Origin: Dryococelus australis
Lineage: Eukaryota > Arthropoda > Insecta > Phasmatodea > Phasmatidae
NCBI GenBank assembly: GCA_029891345.1
Contig: CM056995.1
Coordinates: forward strand, 212,797,047-212,861,046
Length of the DNA stretch: 64,000 bases
Direction of reading: 5' to 3'
In this document: positions 34,487 through 45,952 of the stretch, piece by piece
Layout: each line of letters opens with the position of its first letter
How positions within the stretch are numbered: position 1 is the stretch's first letter
Program-made: the position numbers and the translations under genes
The notes under the pieces: model-generated
The model's input: only the letters and a program-made list of their open reading frames with translations
What the model was told of the DNA's origin: nothing
The model's database searches: none

Positions 34487-34773
34487 GTAATATTATCCGA
34501 TATTGTATATTTCGATAATATTTTAAGGCCGGAATTCATATTGCAGCTGAAACTACATAAATGACCATGGAATATACACAGACTCATCCTGGAGTTATTA
34601 TGACTCTGGCCCGGGTGCTGTGCCCCGGCTGGTGCTTGAAGACCAATCAGCGCACAGACACAAGCCTGCCAAGCCAATATCAGACCGCACGGAGCACGGC
34701 GGAGCCACTCGGACACCAGGCCCGGTCCACAGCAGCACGAGAACAGTTCGTAGCCGTCAAGCCGCCGCGTGTT
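34487..34773. other. Unassigned DNA
   Basis: GC-richer near 34.6-34.75 kb. Short ORFs overlap on both strands without motifs. Confidence 0.4.
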
Positions 34774-34784
34774 GTCACCGAGTG

Positions 34785-34975
34785 TGAGTGAAGAGATGTG
34801 GATGGCTATGAGGGTGATTGAGGTGAGTATGGAGCAGCGCCGGAATGAAAGGGCGGGGGAAACGGGAGATCCCCGAAAAAACCCGCTGACCAACGGCATC
34901 GTCCGGCACGATTCCCACATGCGAAAATCTGGAGTGACCCGGCCGGGGATTGAACCCGGATCGCCTTGGTGGGAG
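34785..34975 (-). mobile_element. SINE family 1, reverse, truncated tRNA head
   Basis: Reverse copy running from the GAGTGAAGAGATG tail to GGGATTGAACCCGGATC (B-box complement), then ending before the A-box. It is flanked by GTCACCGAGTG (34774-34784) and GTCACCTAGTG (34976-34986). A 170-codon minus ORF across it (34468-34980) is an artefact of the SINE. Confidence 0.9.
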
Positions 34976-34986
34976 GTCACCTAGTG

Positions 34987-36990
34987 TTCTCTGTTTTGAA
35001 ACGAGGTACAGCATCCCAGGAAGAGTACCGACCATCAGTAATACTCAACATATTTACGAGTCCTGTGCATCGTGACACCGAAACTCCACCAAAATGCGAG
35101 GAGTGTGAACTCGCTGGCGACTTAATGACTGCGTTGGTAAATTCCAAAGCAATTATAGGACTGAAATGCAAAGAATAGTAGCCTAAAGTGAAAAAAGTTA
35201 AGTGACGATAAAAGCGCGTTTTGCAATAAGGAAACCAGTGTAATGGTACTAAACGGTACATTTTAAAAAGTGTCTCTTTTCCACTTAAACCGAAGACTAG
35301 AAGAATTTGTAACTAGTTATAAATAATGGCGTTATTCATCCAGTGTAAAGTACAATGTAAGCCAAGTCGTAACTTTATTCGCTAAGCATCTGATACTTGG
35401 AAATGTAAGATGTAGCAAACAGATTTTGAGGATGTGTGCGAACATGTCATGTAAAAGCATGCAGAAGTAAGATACTGTAGTTTTTATTATGATGTGGAAA
35501 AATATAATTTTTAATACTTAGGTGAATGCATTTCTGGTTTTAACTACAGCACACAGGGCTTTCCTCAATTACGTCTTTATAATATTGCCTAAAGTGTTAC
35601 GTACAGAGTTCCTGATCAACTAAAGAGCTCTGATAATGAATAGAAAGTACACAGAAAACCCACAATGCTAGATGAAATAGTGAAAAAATTACTGGAGGAA
35701 TGGCATCAGAGATCTAATTTAGCAGGTCGTAATAACAACACATAACGTAGTGCCACATGGCATAAAATATGGAAGAAAAAACATCACAGCAAATCAATTT
35801 AAAATGTTCAATTTCTAATAGAATATTTATAGCAATTAAAGCTCGTGCACTCCCTGCTATGTTATGAAATGAAACCTACAATGTAGTATGCTTCTGAGTC
35901 ACTGCTCGAAAATCAAAGTACTGCATCAAGATATCTCCGACAGATTGCACTAAATGGAAACTGAACTTACAGTAGAGTAAAACATGCAGAATGAGGCAGC
36001 CAGCAAGATAATACGGATGGCTGGAGAAGGGAAGAATTTTATACGCTGTTCTCTCGAAACTCCTACGATACACGAGGGGGAAGTTCTGAGACAGTGAGAT
36101 AAAGATATGCAAGGAAAGGAGCTTCCAGATTGGGGAGTGGCCAAGTTCTGCGAGAAAGTACACACAGAAAGCTGCAAACACGGGAAAAAGAAAAACAGAA
36201 GAGATACGAGACCACCATCCGCCGTATAACTTAACCAAGTCGACGCGACTTAGGAGGGAGGAAGTATTTCAACACCGCACAATAGTTACCGTTTTTATAT
36301 TACAACTTTCGTCCAGTGAGATGTACGATGACTTTCCAGAACTACAATAAATTCAATATCTCCGGAGGAAACTAATTTTCCTCGCAACTGACGTAGGCAA
36401 ATATATGTTTGCATATCATATGCCATTAAGTACTGCCATTATTAAAATGGGGCATATTAGTGCCAGTTCGCTCGCTTGCATCATACTTGTGTGGGCAACA
36501 TGGTGTTCATTGACTTGGGGTTTTCTCGGGGTAATATATCGTTCTTCGCTGCAGCTTTGGTTCCATTATCTCAGATATAGTAGCCGGCTCCTCTGCTTGC
36601 TGTTCTAGTCTCGTGGGTCATTGGTGATCTTGCTTTCGGCGTAGTTGGTTGGTTAGTTGCGAATACACGGGCACCTACAGGACAGTTACTTCTAGCAGAG
36701 TTCAGTTCAGGGGTTTTGATCTGCGCATAGGGAAACCTGCCTACGTCGAAATTCAACTGCGTTGCAGTGTGTTTGAAAGACACGTATTTTCTACGAAACT
36801 AATATGTGCTGATCTACGAACAAAGCCCACGCGTCAGTCTATACCTGTAGATTACTTTCACGACATTATGGATATTAGAAAAAAACATTTCGGAGCACTC
36901 AGAGCGCTTTATCTCAAAATATTCTGATCAGATCCACCAACAAAATGTTAGTGTCACCGCTGACAGCCCCGTAAGTACACGAGAATACTG
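34987..36990. other. No supported gene
   Basis: Several ORFs of 70-120 codons lie here (e.g. 34966-35178 plus, 35876-36238 minus, 36649-36927 plus). None shows a domain, signal or codon pattern I can support. No TE ends are seen. Confidence 0.4.
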
Positions 36991-36995
36991 CACGC

Positions 36996-37287
36996 TCAAG
37001 TGAAACTGTGAAATTATAAGAAAAGTACACATTTTACAAATCTGCTCATTCTTACACTTCGATGCATTAAAAAAACAGAAAGCGAAAAAAAAATGATTTT
37101 AATTATTAGAAATGGTCACCTAACACTTTTAATTCGACGTTAAGATATGGAACTACGTTCCATCCCTCGTTACCAACTTTACTGCGCGCATGTCACTTAG
37201 TGCACCCGTTAAAGTATATGGAGGCACGGGCAGTGACATTTTTCTAAGGTTCATTTCAAAAGTGCTTATTTTATAGTGAACAGCCTT
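36996..37287 (+). mobile_element. MITE type A, left-truncated
   Basis: Starts inside the type A interior (TCAAGTGAAACTGTGAAATT) and runs to the right end (CATTTCAAAAGTGCTTATT, TAGTGAACAGCC). The left terminal repeat is missing. Confidence 0.85.
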
Positions 37288-37799
37288 TAGCAATGCAGAG
37301 ATGGCCGGGCTCCAGCGGTACAAGCATCTTGTGCGCAGGCGCGCGTGTTAAACTCCTGCTGGTGCGTGGACGGCGCGACAAATGGCGGAATCTGCAAATA
37401 ACGTGGCGACGACTGGCACGTCGTCAAGGAGCGTAGCCGGCGGCCACGTAGGCCTACCTTCGACCAGGGGCTGTTGTCAGTTCCACACCTGCTTGTACAC
37501 GAGCGCCCCATACTGTTTCCATAGCAAGTTAACAATCAGTCAAACATCTGTAATGTACCCGTAAATGCTCACACGACCCCACATGATGCCTCTTGCAGTT
37601 GACCCCATCTGGGCAACTCTTCAGTAAACGTCCATGTGGCAAAATACTTTCTGCCCGCAAAGGACCTGGCTTCTGCGTAACCAACTTTGCCACAAACATG
37701 TCAGCACAATCAGTGGGCCATGTATGGCAGCAGTGGCCCACTGGCTTTCTACTTCTGGCCTGCCGTAAGTAAACCACATTTTGTCAGTCAACTGTTGGC
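37288..37799. other. Unassigned, moderately GC-rich
   Basis: Short overlapping ORFs on both strands; no recognised motif. Confidence 0.4.
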
Positions 37800-37811
37800 A
37801 AGCAACTTGTG

Positions 37812-38068
37812 AGTGAGTGAGTGAAGAGATTCGTACGGCTCTTAACAGCGAGGTGTTTAGAGCCGATGAGGATGATTGAGGTGAGTATGAAGCATCGTCG
37901 AAATGAAAAGGAGGGGTAAAAGGGAGATCCCCGAGAAAACCCGCAGACCAACGGCATCGTCCGGCACGATTCCCACATTCGAAAATTCTGTGACCCGTCC
38001 GGGGAGTGAACCCGGTTCGCCTTGGTGAATGGCGAGTGGGCTAACCGCTCGGCCACCGCGGCCCAATC
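37812..38068 (-). mobile_element. tRNA-derived SINE (family 1), full length, reverse
   Basis: Complete from the GTGAGTGAGTGAAGAG tail to the A-box complement (CTAACCGCTCGGCCACCG). It includes GAACCCGGTTCG at the B-box. TSD AAGCAACTTGTG (37800-37811) and AAGCCACTTGTG (38069-38080). Confidence 0.93.
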
Positions 38069-38234
38069 AAGCCACTTGTGCCGCAGCTATTGACCATTTG
38101 TATAGCCCAGCTATTGGCCACTTGTGAGCCACATAGAAGCATGCCATGCCTTTTCCAAGCCAAAATTATGTTTCACCCAAATAAAATATAATTATTTACC
38201 ATTTTTATGTATATTATCTGCAACATTATTACAC

Positions 38235-38330
38235 AATTAATAAATTTCCTTGGAAGAACCTGGAATCAAACTCACGAACCTTTCGTACACAGTCTAGAAT
38301 TCTAGCAACTACTATATCATGAATTTATGT
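38235..38330 (-). repeat. tRNA-like relic
   Basis: A minus-strand B-box-like GAGTTTGATTCCAGG follows ATAGTAGTTGCTAGAATTC. It could be a SINE head or tRNA pseudogene. No cloverleaf was confirmed. Confidence 0.35.
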
Positions 38331-38362
38331 TTAAAATTTAAGTAAATCTCAATGCTTTTTAG

Positions 38363-38551
38363 CCGACCTCCTCTGGCGCACTCGGCTGATGCGCCACCGA
38401 TCTGAGGCGCAGGAGGCTCTGGGCTCGAATCCCGGGAAAAGCATGGGTGTTAATTTAAGTTGGGTTATAAGTTAGACTGTAAGCTGCCACCTGCCAAGCC
38501 TTGTAGCATAAAACCGGGGGACGTTAAAAAGCACTTTAGAATACAATACAA
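38363..38551 (+). mobile_element. tRNA-derived SINE (family 2) with 14-bp TSD
   Basis: The head contains TGGCGCACTCGGCTGATG (A-box) and GGGCTCGAATCCCGGG (B-box). A body of about 110 bp ends near GGGGGACGTTAAAAAGC and an A-rich tail with ACAATACAA. It is flanked by TCAATGCTTTTTAG (38349-38362) and TCAATGCTTTGTAG (38552-38565). Only one copy was seen in the window. Confidence 0.85.
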
Positions 38552-38565
38552 TCAATGCTTTGTAG

Positions 38566-39128
38566 AAATGAAAGTAACATTATTGGCTTTGCTACAGGCA
38601 CAATTTTATTAATGATAGTATCAGAAGTTAATACTGGGATACTTTCAGGTAGAATTGGAAATGCAAAATAATGATTTTTTTATCGTTATGTTCTGCAGGT
38701 TCACAGTCTAAAAACTATTTCTTCTACTAGAAATGTCACCTGATAATTTTACTTAATTTATGCATGAAATAAAAAAATCAAGTGAATTCACATATGCTAT
38801 TTTCTACTGCACAACGACATATAATCGGCACGCCGTAAACAGCCCATTAAATTATCAGTATTATGTACCCAGCAGTAACAGTCGTATGCAATAAATGGTA
38901 CATAAGCTTGTTGATAATGTTTCTTCAGTAATAAGGAACAGTTGGCATGCCATTATTGGTCCACAAGTTTGCTGCTTGTATGTCCCAAGAAGTAAACAAC
39001 AATTAGCATGCCATAAGTGGCCCATAAACATGCTGCTAATATTTTCTCAGCAGTAAGTTACAGTTAGCATTTCGTTTATCATTTGTTTGTGAGGCGTCTG
39101 CTGAAATCTAACAATCATTGTGAGACAA
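38566..39128. other. Unassigned AT-rich DNA with weak internal repetition
   Basis: The phrase TTGGCATGCCATTATTGG and variants (AGCATGCCATAAGTGG) recur about every 60 bp at 38,880-39,070, suggesting a degenerate tandem repeat. No gene. Confidence 0.4.
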
Positions 39129-39433
39129 TTGGCCCATATTGCGAGTATTTAAAAAATAGGTAAAGTCACTTTCGTTTATATGACCTGAAAGATATGCTGA
39201 CAGTCATGCGAATGAGAACAAGGAGGAAATAGGTGTGTTGGTAATGCCTAGTAAGAATAGTTCTTATGCAAAATTTTATTGTACTGAGTGCGCACGAATG
39301 CTATGCGTTGTTATTTTCGTGTCATTTTCTAGACTTGGTTAAGCTTTGTTTGCATGAGGCCGAGGTATATCCTGGAAGTATAACTTTAGCAGGGCTTCAT
39401 AAAAGTGAGAAGTAACCGCAAATGGCCTATATA
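39129..39433 (+). mobile_element. MITE type C copy
   Basis: Shares GGTAATGCCTAGTAAGAATAG and GCATGAGGCCGAGGTATATC with the copy at 13.7-14.1 kb. The ends TTGGCCCATATTGCG and CCGCAAATGGCCTATA are roughly inverted. It ends exactly where the next TIR element begins. Confidence 0.65.
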
Positions 39434-41524
39434 TACCAAAGTAACCTCCTAAGTTGGCCCAACGTTGGCACTTGCTTGGAAAGGTTGGCTATATGTTGTG
39501 TTGGAGCACACACATTAACACAACGTTTGCCCAACGGAAAAATGCCAACAAAAAAATGCTACCATGAAAATGTTACTAGAATACTTAGCACCCTCCAGGC
39601 AGCGATTAAACTAAATCATAAAATCCCATAACTTACTGCAAGTATAGTTTTAAATGGTTTATTTGGTTGGTTGCAAGTTGGTAAACATACTGTTGGTAAT
39701 ATGTGTGTTTTTTTTTTGTTGGACCAGCGTTCGGTAACCGACCTTTTTGAATGAAAACAATGCCACTTTCTTGTATTTTATACAATATGAAGGTACATCA
39801 TTACCTGAGATATTTCTCTTTAAAATATGATCAGTTGGTTATATGTTGTGTCAATGCTGGGGTCACAACAGTTGGTTATTGGTACTAATGGTTATGTTGG
39901 GCCAACATTGTGTAACCAAAATTATGCTAACAATAGTAATTACCATATTTTTATTAAATAATACCACACTTTTGGATTTTTATTTAAAAGCTATGGTGTC
40001 AATGCACAAGCCATTTTTTATTTATAAATTGACTTCGTTTGTGATGTGTTGGTTAATTGTCGGAAAACTTACTGTTGGCATTTGGTATGTAAACATATTA
40101 TGTTGGGCCAACAGTGTGTAACCAACATTATGCCAACAAAGTTAATTGTCATATTTATAGTGAAATAACACTATAATATTGTACGAGTATTTAGAACTAA
40201 CTCTTTAGCACTCAATGTCTTATTTAAAATTTACTCCTTTGGTGACGTGTCAGTTACTTGGAAAACATACTGTGGTCATTTGGTGAGTTCATTTTCTCTG
40301 GGCCAACATCGTGTAACCAACATTATGCCAACAAAGAAAATTGGTATATTTATGATGAAATAACACTATATTTTCGTATGATTGTTTAAATTCAATGTGT
40401 TTAATACGCAAACTATGACCTATTTAAAATTTACTTAATTGGTTATGTTGTGGTGACTTGTCGGTAAACACATCGTTGGCATTCGTATACTGTATATCTT
40501 TATTGGGACACCATTGTACAACCAACATAATTTCACTAATAGAAAATAATCATTTTAAATGGAAAAAAATCTTAATTTTCACATCATATAAATAAATACC
40601 ATATGTAAATTTTCATATAACTGTGTTTTGTTCCTCATGTGCTGAGACACTGTTGTGAACATAACAGTTGGTGATTGGTTATTTTTGTGGCGTTGGGACA
40701 ACATTGCAGTGCAGACATAATGCCATCATAGGATGACGACATTTTTTTATGAATAAAAATATATAATTTAATATCTATACCATTTGCTTAGTGACAAAAG
40801 TTTTATTTATCTCAGAGCTCTCTAAAAAAATAACTGGATGTTGTTGATTGTGTATTGGTTATTAGTTGGAACATATATTCTTGTAAATAGTAGGTTTTAA
40901 ATAGAGTTTCAAAGTGGTAAAATATTACTTAAATGCACAAAAATAGTATAACACATTACATCGAACTGCAATGTAATGATATGTGTATATTTCTTCGCAT
41001 CTAACAAGAAGTTACAGTAGTCAAATAGATAACAGCTTGGGCTGATAATCTAATGGGCACGAGTACGAATCCAACATCTGCTGAGGAAATTTTCAGGTTG
41101 TAACATAAAGTGAAACGTGATGAAAAATAATGGAATTAACATGTTATTGTAATGTTTTGGTATTGGGAAAAATGTATTTAAATCACTGGCAACTGGAACC
41201 AATGTTGGTAGAACGTTGTTTCTTGGTTGGTATTACGTATGCATTAACACATACTGCCAGAACATTACCAACTATGGGTAATTGACTGCGTGAATGGCTT
41301 TCTGAGAGAAAAAAAACACTGTCCTTTAAAGATTGCACTCAACCAAAAAATTATGTTGGGCCAACATAGTATTTCAGTTGGCAATCAACACGAAAATCAT
41401 GTTGGGCCAACGTAATCCCGAGGGGCATGTTAGTGTTGGACCAGCGTAATATGCCAATGTTAGCTCAACGGTGGAGTCAATCGTTGGACCAAAGTTGGCC
41501 CAACCAGATTTTGTTACTGGGGTA
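39434..41524. mobile_element. 2.1-kb TIR element with internal tandem array
   Basis: The ends are TACCAAAGTAAC...GTTGGCCCAACGTTGG on the left, and the inverse GGTTGGGCCAACTTTGG...GTTACTGGGGTA on the right. Between them lie six tandem units of about 180-205 bp, each beginning near a TTGGGCCAACATTGTG-like phrase (about 39,717, 39,897, 40,103, 40,299, 40,503, 40,692). Further inverted copies of the same phrase lie near 41,355, 41,400 and 41,495. There is no transposase ORF, and the family is not recognised. Confidence 0.75.
39640..40870 (+). repeat. ~195-bp tandem repeat array (about six diverged units)
   Basis: Each unit carries GGGCCAACATTGTGTAACC, CATTATGCCAACAA, an AT-rich filler (TTTATAGTGAAATAACAC) and a GGTTATGTTGTG-like join. 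Units diverge increasingly to the right. The array lies wholly inside the TIR element. Confidence 0.75.
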
Positions 41525-41694
41525 GGGCCATCGGTTTTTCACGAAAAGTTTTACGCGTAGGAAAGACTTTAATATTCTACGTGTACACTTGCAGTCTTAT
41601 TTTGACAATTGGCCGCTTGTCTTTGTATAAATTATACGAATTATACAAACAAATAAAAATGTTGTACCAATTATTACATGAATAGTGGATTTAT

Positions 41695-41960
41695 TGTTAT
41701 CCCAGTAAATAATGGGTATCCGATCTGTATTTTCAAACGAAGGCAATAAATCAAATGAGTAGCCAAACAAATGTGAACACTTGATTCAACAAAATATTTT
41801 TTTGACAGTCTTATTTCTTTTGGCCCAATGCAGTGGGTTTTTTTTATTCAAACATGTATTTTTTTAGATGAAAATATATTTTTTTTTCAAGTTGTTTTGT
41901 TTACTCGACAAAATATTTTGTTGGGACAACTAAATATATTTATGAACTTTTACAAACAAA
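41695..41960 (-). repeat. Dispersed repeat D copy 2
   Basis: Reverse complement of the repeat at 32.40-32.66 kb (ACAACTAAATATATTT, ACTCGACAAAATATTTTG, TGTATTTTCAAACGAAGGC). It starts about 170 bp after the TIR element. Confidence 0.6.
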
Positions 41961-42024
41961 TCATTTGTTGGCCTTGCTCGCAGTGTGTATGGCAGAAAGA
42001 TATAAAATGAGGAGAAAATTACAG

Positions 42025-42075
42025 CAGATCTTAAGAAGGGCTTTTAAAAGTGCTCAGTAACCGAAAAGAGCCTAT
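42025..42075 (+). mobile_element. MITE type A end fragment
   Basis: CAGATCTTAAGAAGGGCTTT then AAAAGTGCTCAGTAACCG matches the right end of reverse-oriented type A elements. Only about 50 bp remain. Confidence 0.6.
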
Positions 42076-42381
42076 GATTATTTATTGCGAATTTCAACAT
42101 CATTGTATGTACAGTACATCGGATCGTTTAGCGAACCAGTGAAATTAATTAATAAGCTCGCCTACCTGGTACTTGAAAGACGCTGTAGCATTTTTCAAAT
42201 ACAGTTTTTTTTTTTGTAGAAACTATTAAACGTGTCCCTAAAATATTTAATACGTGCAAAAACGGGAGATTCCTCTGACGAAGATGGAATGCTACTTTAA
42301 CGACAATGCGAATACTACACATTTTGCAGTCCCCCAACAACTTTAAAAACTGCTTTTCAGATTGCTGTATCCAAAAACATA
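42076..42381. other. Unassigned DNA with possible tRNA-like relic
   Basis: A minus-strand B-box-like TTCAAGTACCAGGTAGG lies at about 42,158-42,180. Otherwise empty. Confidence 0.35.
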
Positions 42382-42394
42382 CTAGTACGACACG

Positions 42395-42644
42395 GGGCCG
42401 CAGCGACTGAGCGGTTAGCCTGCTCGCCTCCCACCAAGACGAACCGGGTTCGATAACCGGCCGGGTTACTCCCGGATTCTCGCATGTCGGAATCGTGCCG
42501 GACGATGTCACTGGTCGGCGGGTTTTCTCGGCGAGCTCCCGTAACCCCCGCCCCTTCATTCCGGCGCTGCTCCGAACTCACCTCAATAACCCTCATCGGC
42601 TCTCGAGACCTCGCTGTTAGAAGTCGCCCAAATCTCTTTACTCA
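42395..42644 (+). mobile_element. tRNA-derived SINE (family 1), full length
   Basis: A-box GACTGAGCGGTTAGCC, B-box GGGTTCGATAACC, body GGCGGGTTTTCTCGG and CCCCTTCATTCCGGCGC, tail CTTTACTCA. TSD CTAGTACGACACG (42382-42394) and CTAGCAGGACACG (42645-42657). Confidence 0.93.
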
Positions 42645-42657
42645 CTAGCAGGACACG

Positions 42658-44901
42658 AGCGGAACTACGATAAGGACTCTGTACTGAACCGCTTGAAGTC
42701 TTATAGATGTACGTAGTGCGACACTCCACACCACTGTGCCTTGCGCGTAGTGGTGATGGCGCACTTGATGCACGCGGCAGTCTGACACTTATTGCTTCCG
42801 CGATCTCGGCCTCAAAAGCGGGAAACAGCTACAGGCAGGCGGCATTAAGACAGCTAAAATTATTCTCTTCATTTTTAGCATATTGTTTTTCTGTGTGATA
42901 AGAAATATAAGTCTTTTAAAAGTGTAATAATGTAGAAGAAATGGCTTTTAAAAAGATAAACTGCATAGTTACAAAATTTTAATTAGGTTTTTTTCCATGG
43001 AAATTTTTAAACCGCCCAGAATTAATACGTCAGTCTAAATCTCAATATTATTAAAATATTAAGAAAAATATTTCATGGAAAATTGTTATGCGGTTTGGGC
43101 GTATTTGAGTTTTAACTAGCTAGATTAAATTGGCAGTCTAAAAGATAAGTTAAACCCTTAACACAGGTGTACTAAATATAGGATATCGAATTTTTTAGAT
43201 TAAAATGGAAGTCACAAAGAGAAGTTAAACCCTTAATACAGGAGTCCTAACTATCGGATATCGAATAAATCACGTGCCACTCGCTGCTACTTCAATAAAC
43301 ACTTTAGCCTAAACCAAACTTTGTGTTAAAATGACATGGTTTTTAAGTTGAAATTTTCAAATTTACCATAAAAAATTAATAATTAAACATGATAACCGTT
43401 ATTGTTCAAATTATTTGGGAATGTTATTAATTTATTACCTGGATCACGTCACGAATCCATAAAATATCCTCCTTCAAATGTAGGAAACGTAATTTTTAAC
43501 TGTTACACAGCCGGAAGGATGATATTGTACCAAGTTCACATTCTGTGTGGGATAAAATTTCGCCAGAATAATAACTCGTTATAACATTAAGCTAACTGCA
43601 ATTAAAATTTTGTGTTACGAAAGACTAAACACAGCTTAACTTCAATACTAAGTTACTATAAACAACTGATATTGCAGCACAGTATTCAGTTAAAAAGTTC
43701 CAACATTTCTGAGTCGAGTCCCTTTATTTTTATCGATCAACATGTCAACATCAACACGTTCTGTAAAGCCCCTTTACGGAAAGATAACACTTTTCTGAAG
43801 CCCTGCTTGTGTTATTACCATATGACGTCTCTGATTTAACTGTACGAATCTTTGTTTGCCTTCATCCAGCTTTCCAAACAATACTGTTGAATTTAATACT
43901 GTAACGTATCAACTTTCGCGATTTTTAATCATAAATATGTTAATTTTTTTACTATTAATTGTGTCTATATTGATCCTGGCTTGGCTGGTGAATATTTAAC
44001 AAGTTACTATTGTATGTATTATTCACAATAAAGAGCGTATTACGCACATTACGCGTAAGTATTTGGCCTTAACTGTGATTAATAAATTCTTCAACTCAGG
44101 GGGAAAAATTGTGCCTACACAAGGTATTTAATCTCTCGTCATTAACGTGCTAATGACCTCGCTGTCGGGCTCCTGACAATCCCACCCTGTCATTAACGCG
44201 GGTTAGGTTACCCAGGTAACAAGCCGTTCTAACTAAATCGAAAAAGCATCCAATATAATGAGGAAAAAAATAATGAAGTCACGCTCACAATGTGTGGTGC
44301 TTATTTTATTATGTAACCATAGCAACGACGAAGATGGCGACTACAATCGAACTATCTCGTACAATTAAATATGTTTCGATCATTAAAGTGACATTTTAAC
44401 AGTGGATCGGGAATTTAGAAACCGTCATTTATTATATAAGCGTAAAATCGGCTAAAATAGAAAACAAACTATCATTCGCCTGCTAACTTACACGAGTGCT
44501 GAGAAATCTAACAAATATGGAAAACAGTAACTTTTAGAAAAAAAGTAAACGACTTGTTTCTCTGAAAGTTATTTCTTCGTGGGAAAAAACACATATTTGG
44601 CACCGATCAGGCAATATAAAGATAAATATTCTTAATACATAAAACAAATTATGTTTCAACCAACTCTATGTGAAAATGTAAATATTTCAATATGAGACAT
44701 TTACTTTACAAATAGCATGCCAAAACTCAATGTAATAACGTCTTCCGTGTAAACTGTTTCTTGCTAGCCGTTGCCAACAACATGACTGCCATTCTTTGTA
44801 ATTTATTTTTATGATAATTAAAACGTTCTGTTATTAAAAATAATATTAGAAAAAAAGTTTTATTAATAAAAATACTAAGTATTTGTAGTATATTAATGAT
44901 T
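42658..44901. other. AT-rich DNA with a 75-bp tandem duplication
   Basis: 43122-43271 holds two diverged copies of a 75-bp unit (AAGTTAAACCCTTAACACAGG vs the same with AATACAGG; GGATATCGAAT in both). Elsewhere there are only short ORFs without motifs. Confidence 0.5.
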
Positions 44902-45415
44902 TAAAACACAGGTTGGCATATTAAAGTTGCGGTGGTTTTTCAACGGTTTGTTTCAGAGGGTGTAACGGTACCTGTGAAGATGCAATGCCTGTACCTGACA
45001 TTAACGTTCCAAGAGAGCGTATCCATAATGGATTCGACGCAATATGAAACACGCAAGGAAATTTCAATAAAGTACGCCAAAGCATGGAACGCAGGCTTAG
45101 AAGATGAATTAATACAGGAGGAAGTCACTTCGAGTAATTTTTTGTAACATTCATAGTATCACTCGTACCATTACCAATGGAGCCATGCAACTCAGAAATA
45201 AATGGGTTTCAAACGCAAGTTCATATGAACTTATATATATATTGTTAGGAACACGTTCTCAAAAAAAAGGTACCAATTTAGTTACACCTATATTACCTTC
45301 ATTATTTAAATAAGTGATTACCTCATAACGTTAGTTGGTCAAATTCAGTTCCAATCCGTATGTGTTTGTTTGAAACAGGATGTAAAAACCACGCCGATAT
45401 GTTAAAAATAAAATA
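44902..45415. repeat. Possible inverted-repeat element
   Basis: The left end contains GCGGTGGTTTTTCAACGG and GTTTGTTTCA. The right end contains the inverse TGAAACAGGATGTAAAAACC with ACGCCGATATG. The match is imperfect. The 71-codon ORF inside (44932-45147) has no recognised motif. The left-end phrase also occurs at about 545 bp. Confidence 0.35.
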
Positions 45416-45952
45416 ATTTAGGGAACTTCGGAGATTTACGAATCTTCGTTCCCAGCTTACGTGCTTTTTTAAACATTACGGTTATCTACCGTGTCAGCCT
45501 TAGGAATTAACCTGTTATCCGTTCTCCCTTAAGTGAAGTCGTCAAATTACGAACTACGTCTGTCGGGCTTCAGCTGCAATCAACCCCTCCCACCAGCCAG
45601 CAGCTTCGGAATATTAGACATTCCTAATTAAGTCGGTTCATTTGCAGGCTATAACTCAGAGCACCTTGCTACCGGCACATTCCGTTCCCAACGCCTGCTG
45701 CCCGCCATGTGAAACATCCCTCCGAGTCCCGGTATTTCTCTGGAATGCTGATCAGCAAGAGTTTGCCTGCTCGCATCCTAGTTCCGAGAAGTATGCGCGA
45801 GGGCGCCTACCTCGGGATTAGTCCCAATCCTGTCCCGGGGCTGACTGAAAAAATTACCATTTCGCGAATACATCTCCGAGACAAGCTACGGCTTTTCCTC
45901 TTATTCTGCATTCACGAGTATAATAAACATTCCCTCCATATGAATATACATA
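45416..45952. other. Unassigned DNA
   Basis: Moderately GC-rich at 45.6-45.85 kb. An 87-codon ORF without motif lies at 45709-45972 and runs into the next MITE. Confidence 0.4.

Noticed and set aside
34468-34980. 170-codon minus-strand ORF
   Set aside because: It runs antisense through a SINE bounded by a TSD; the product has no motif.
35876-36238. 120-codon minus ORF with hydrophobic stretches
   Set aside because: The hydrophobic composition follows from T-rich codons. There is no start context, domain or homologue I recognise, and no neighbouring exon signals.
38363-38440. Functional tRNA gene
   Set aside because: The tRNA-like head continues into a ~110-bp unrelated body and is bracketed by a 14-bp TSD, so it is a SINE.
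39640-40870. Possible CRISPR-like array
   Set aside because: Units are ~195 bp, adjacent and diverged, without short identical repeats and unique spacers, and lie inside a TIR element in eukaryotic DNA.
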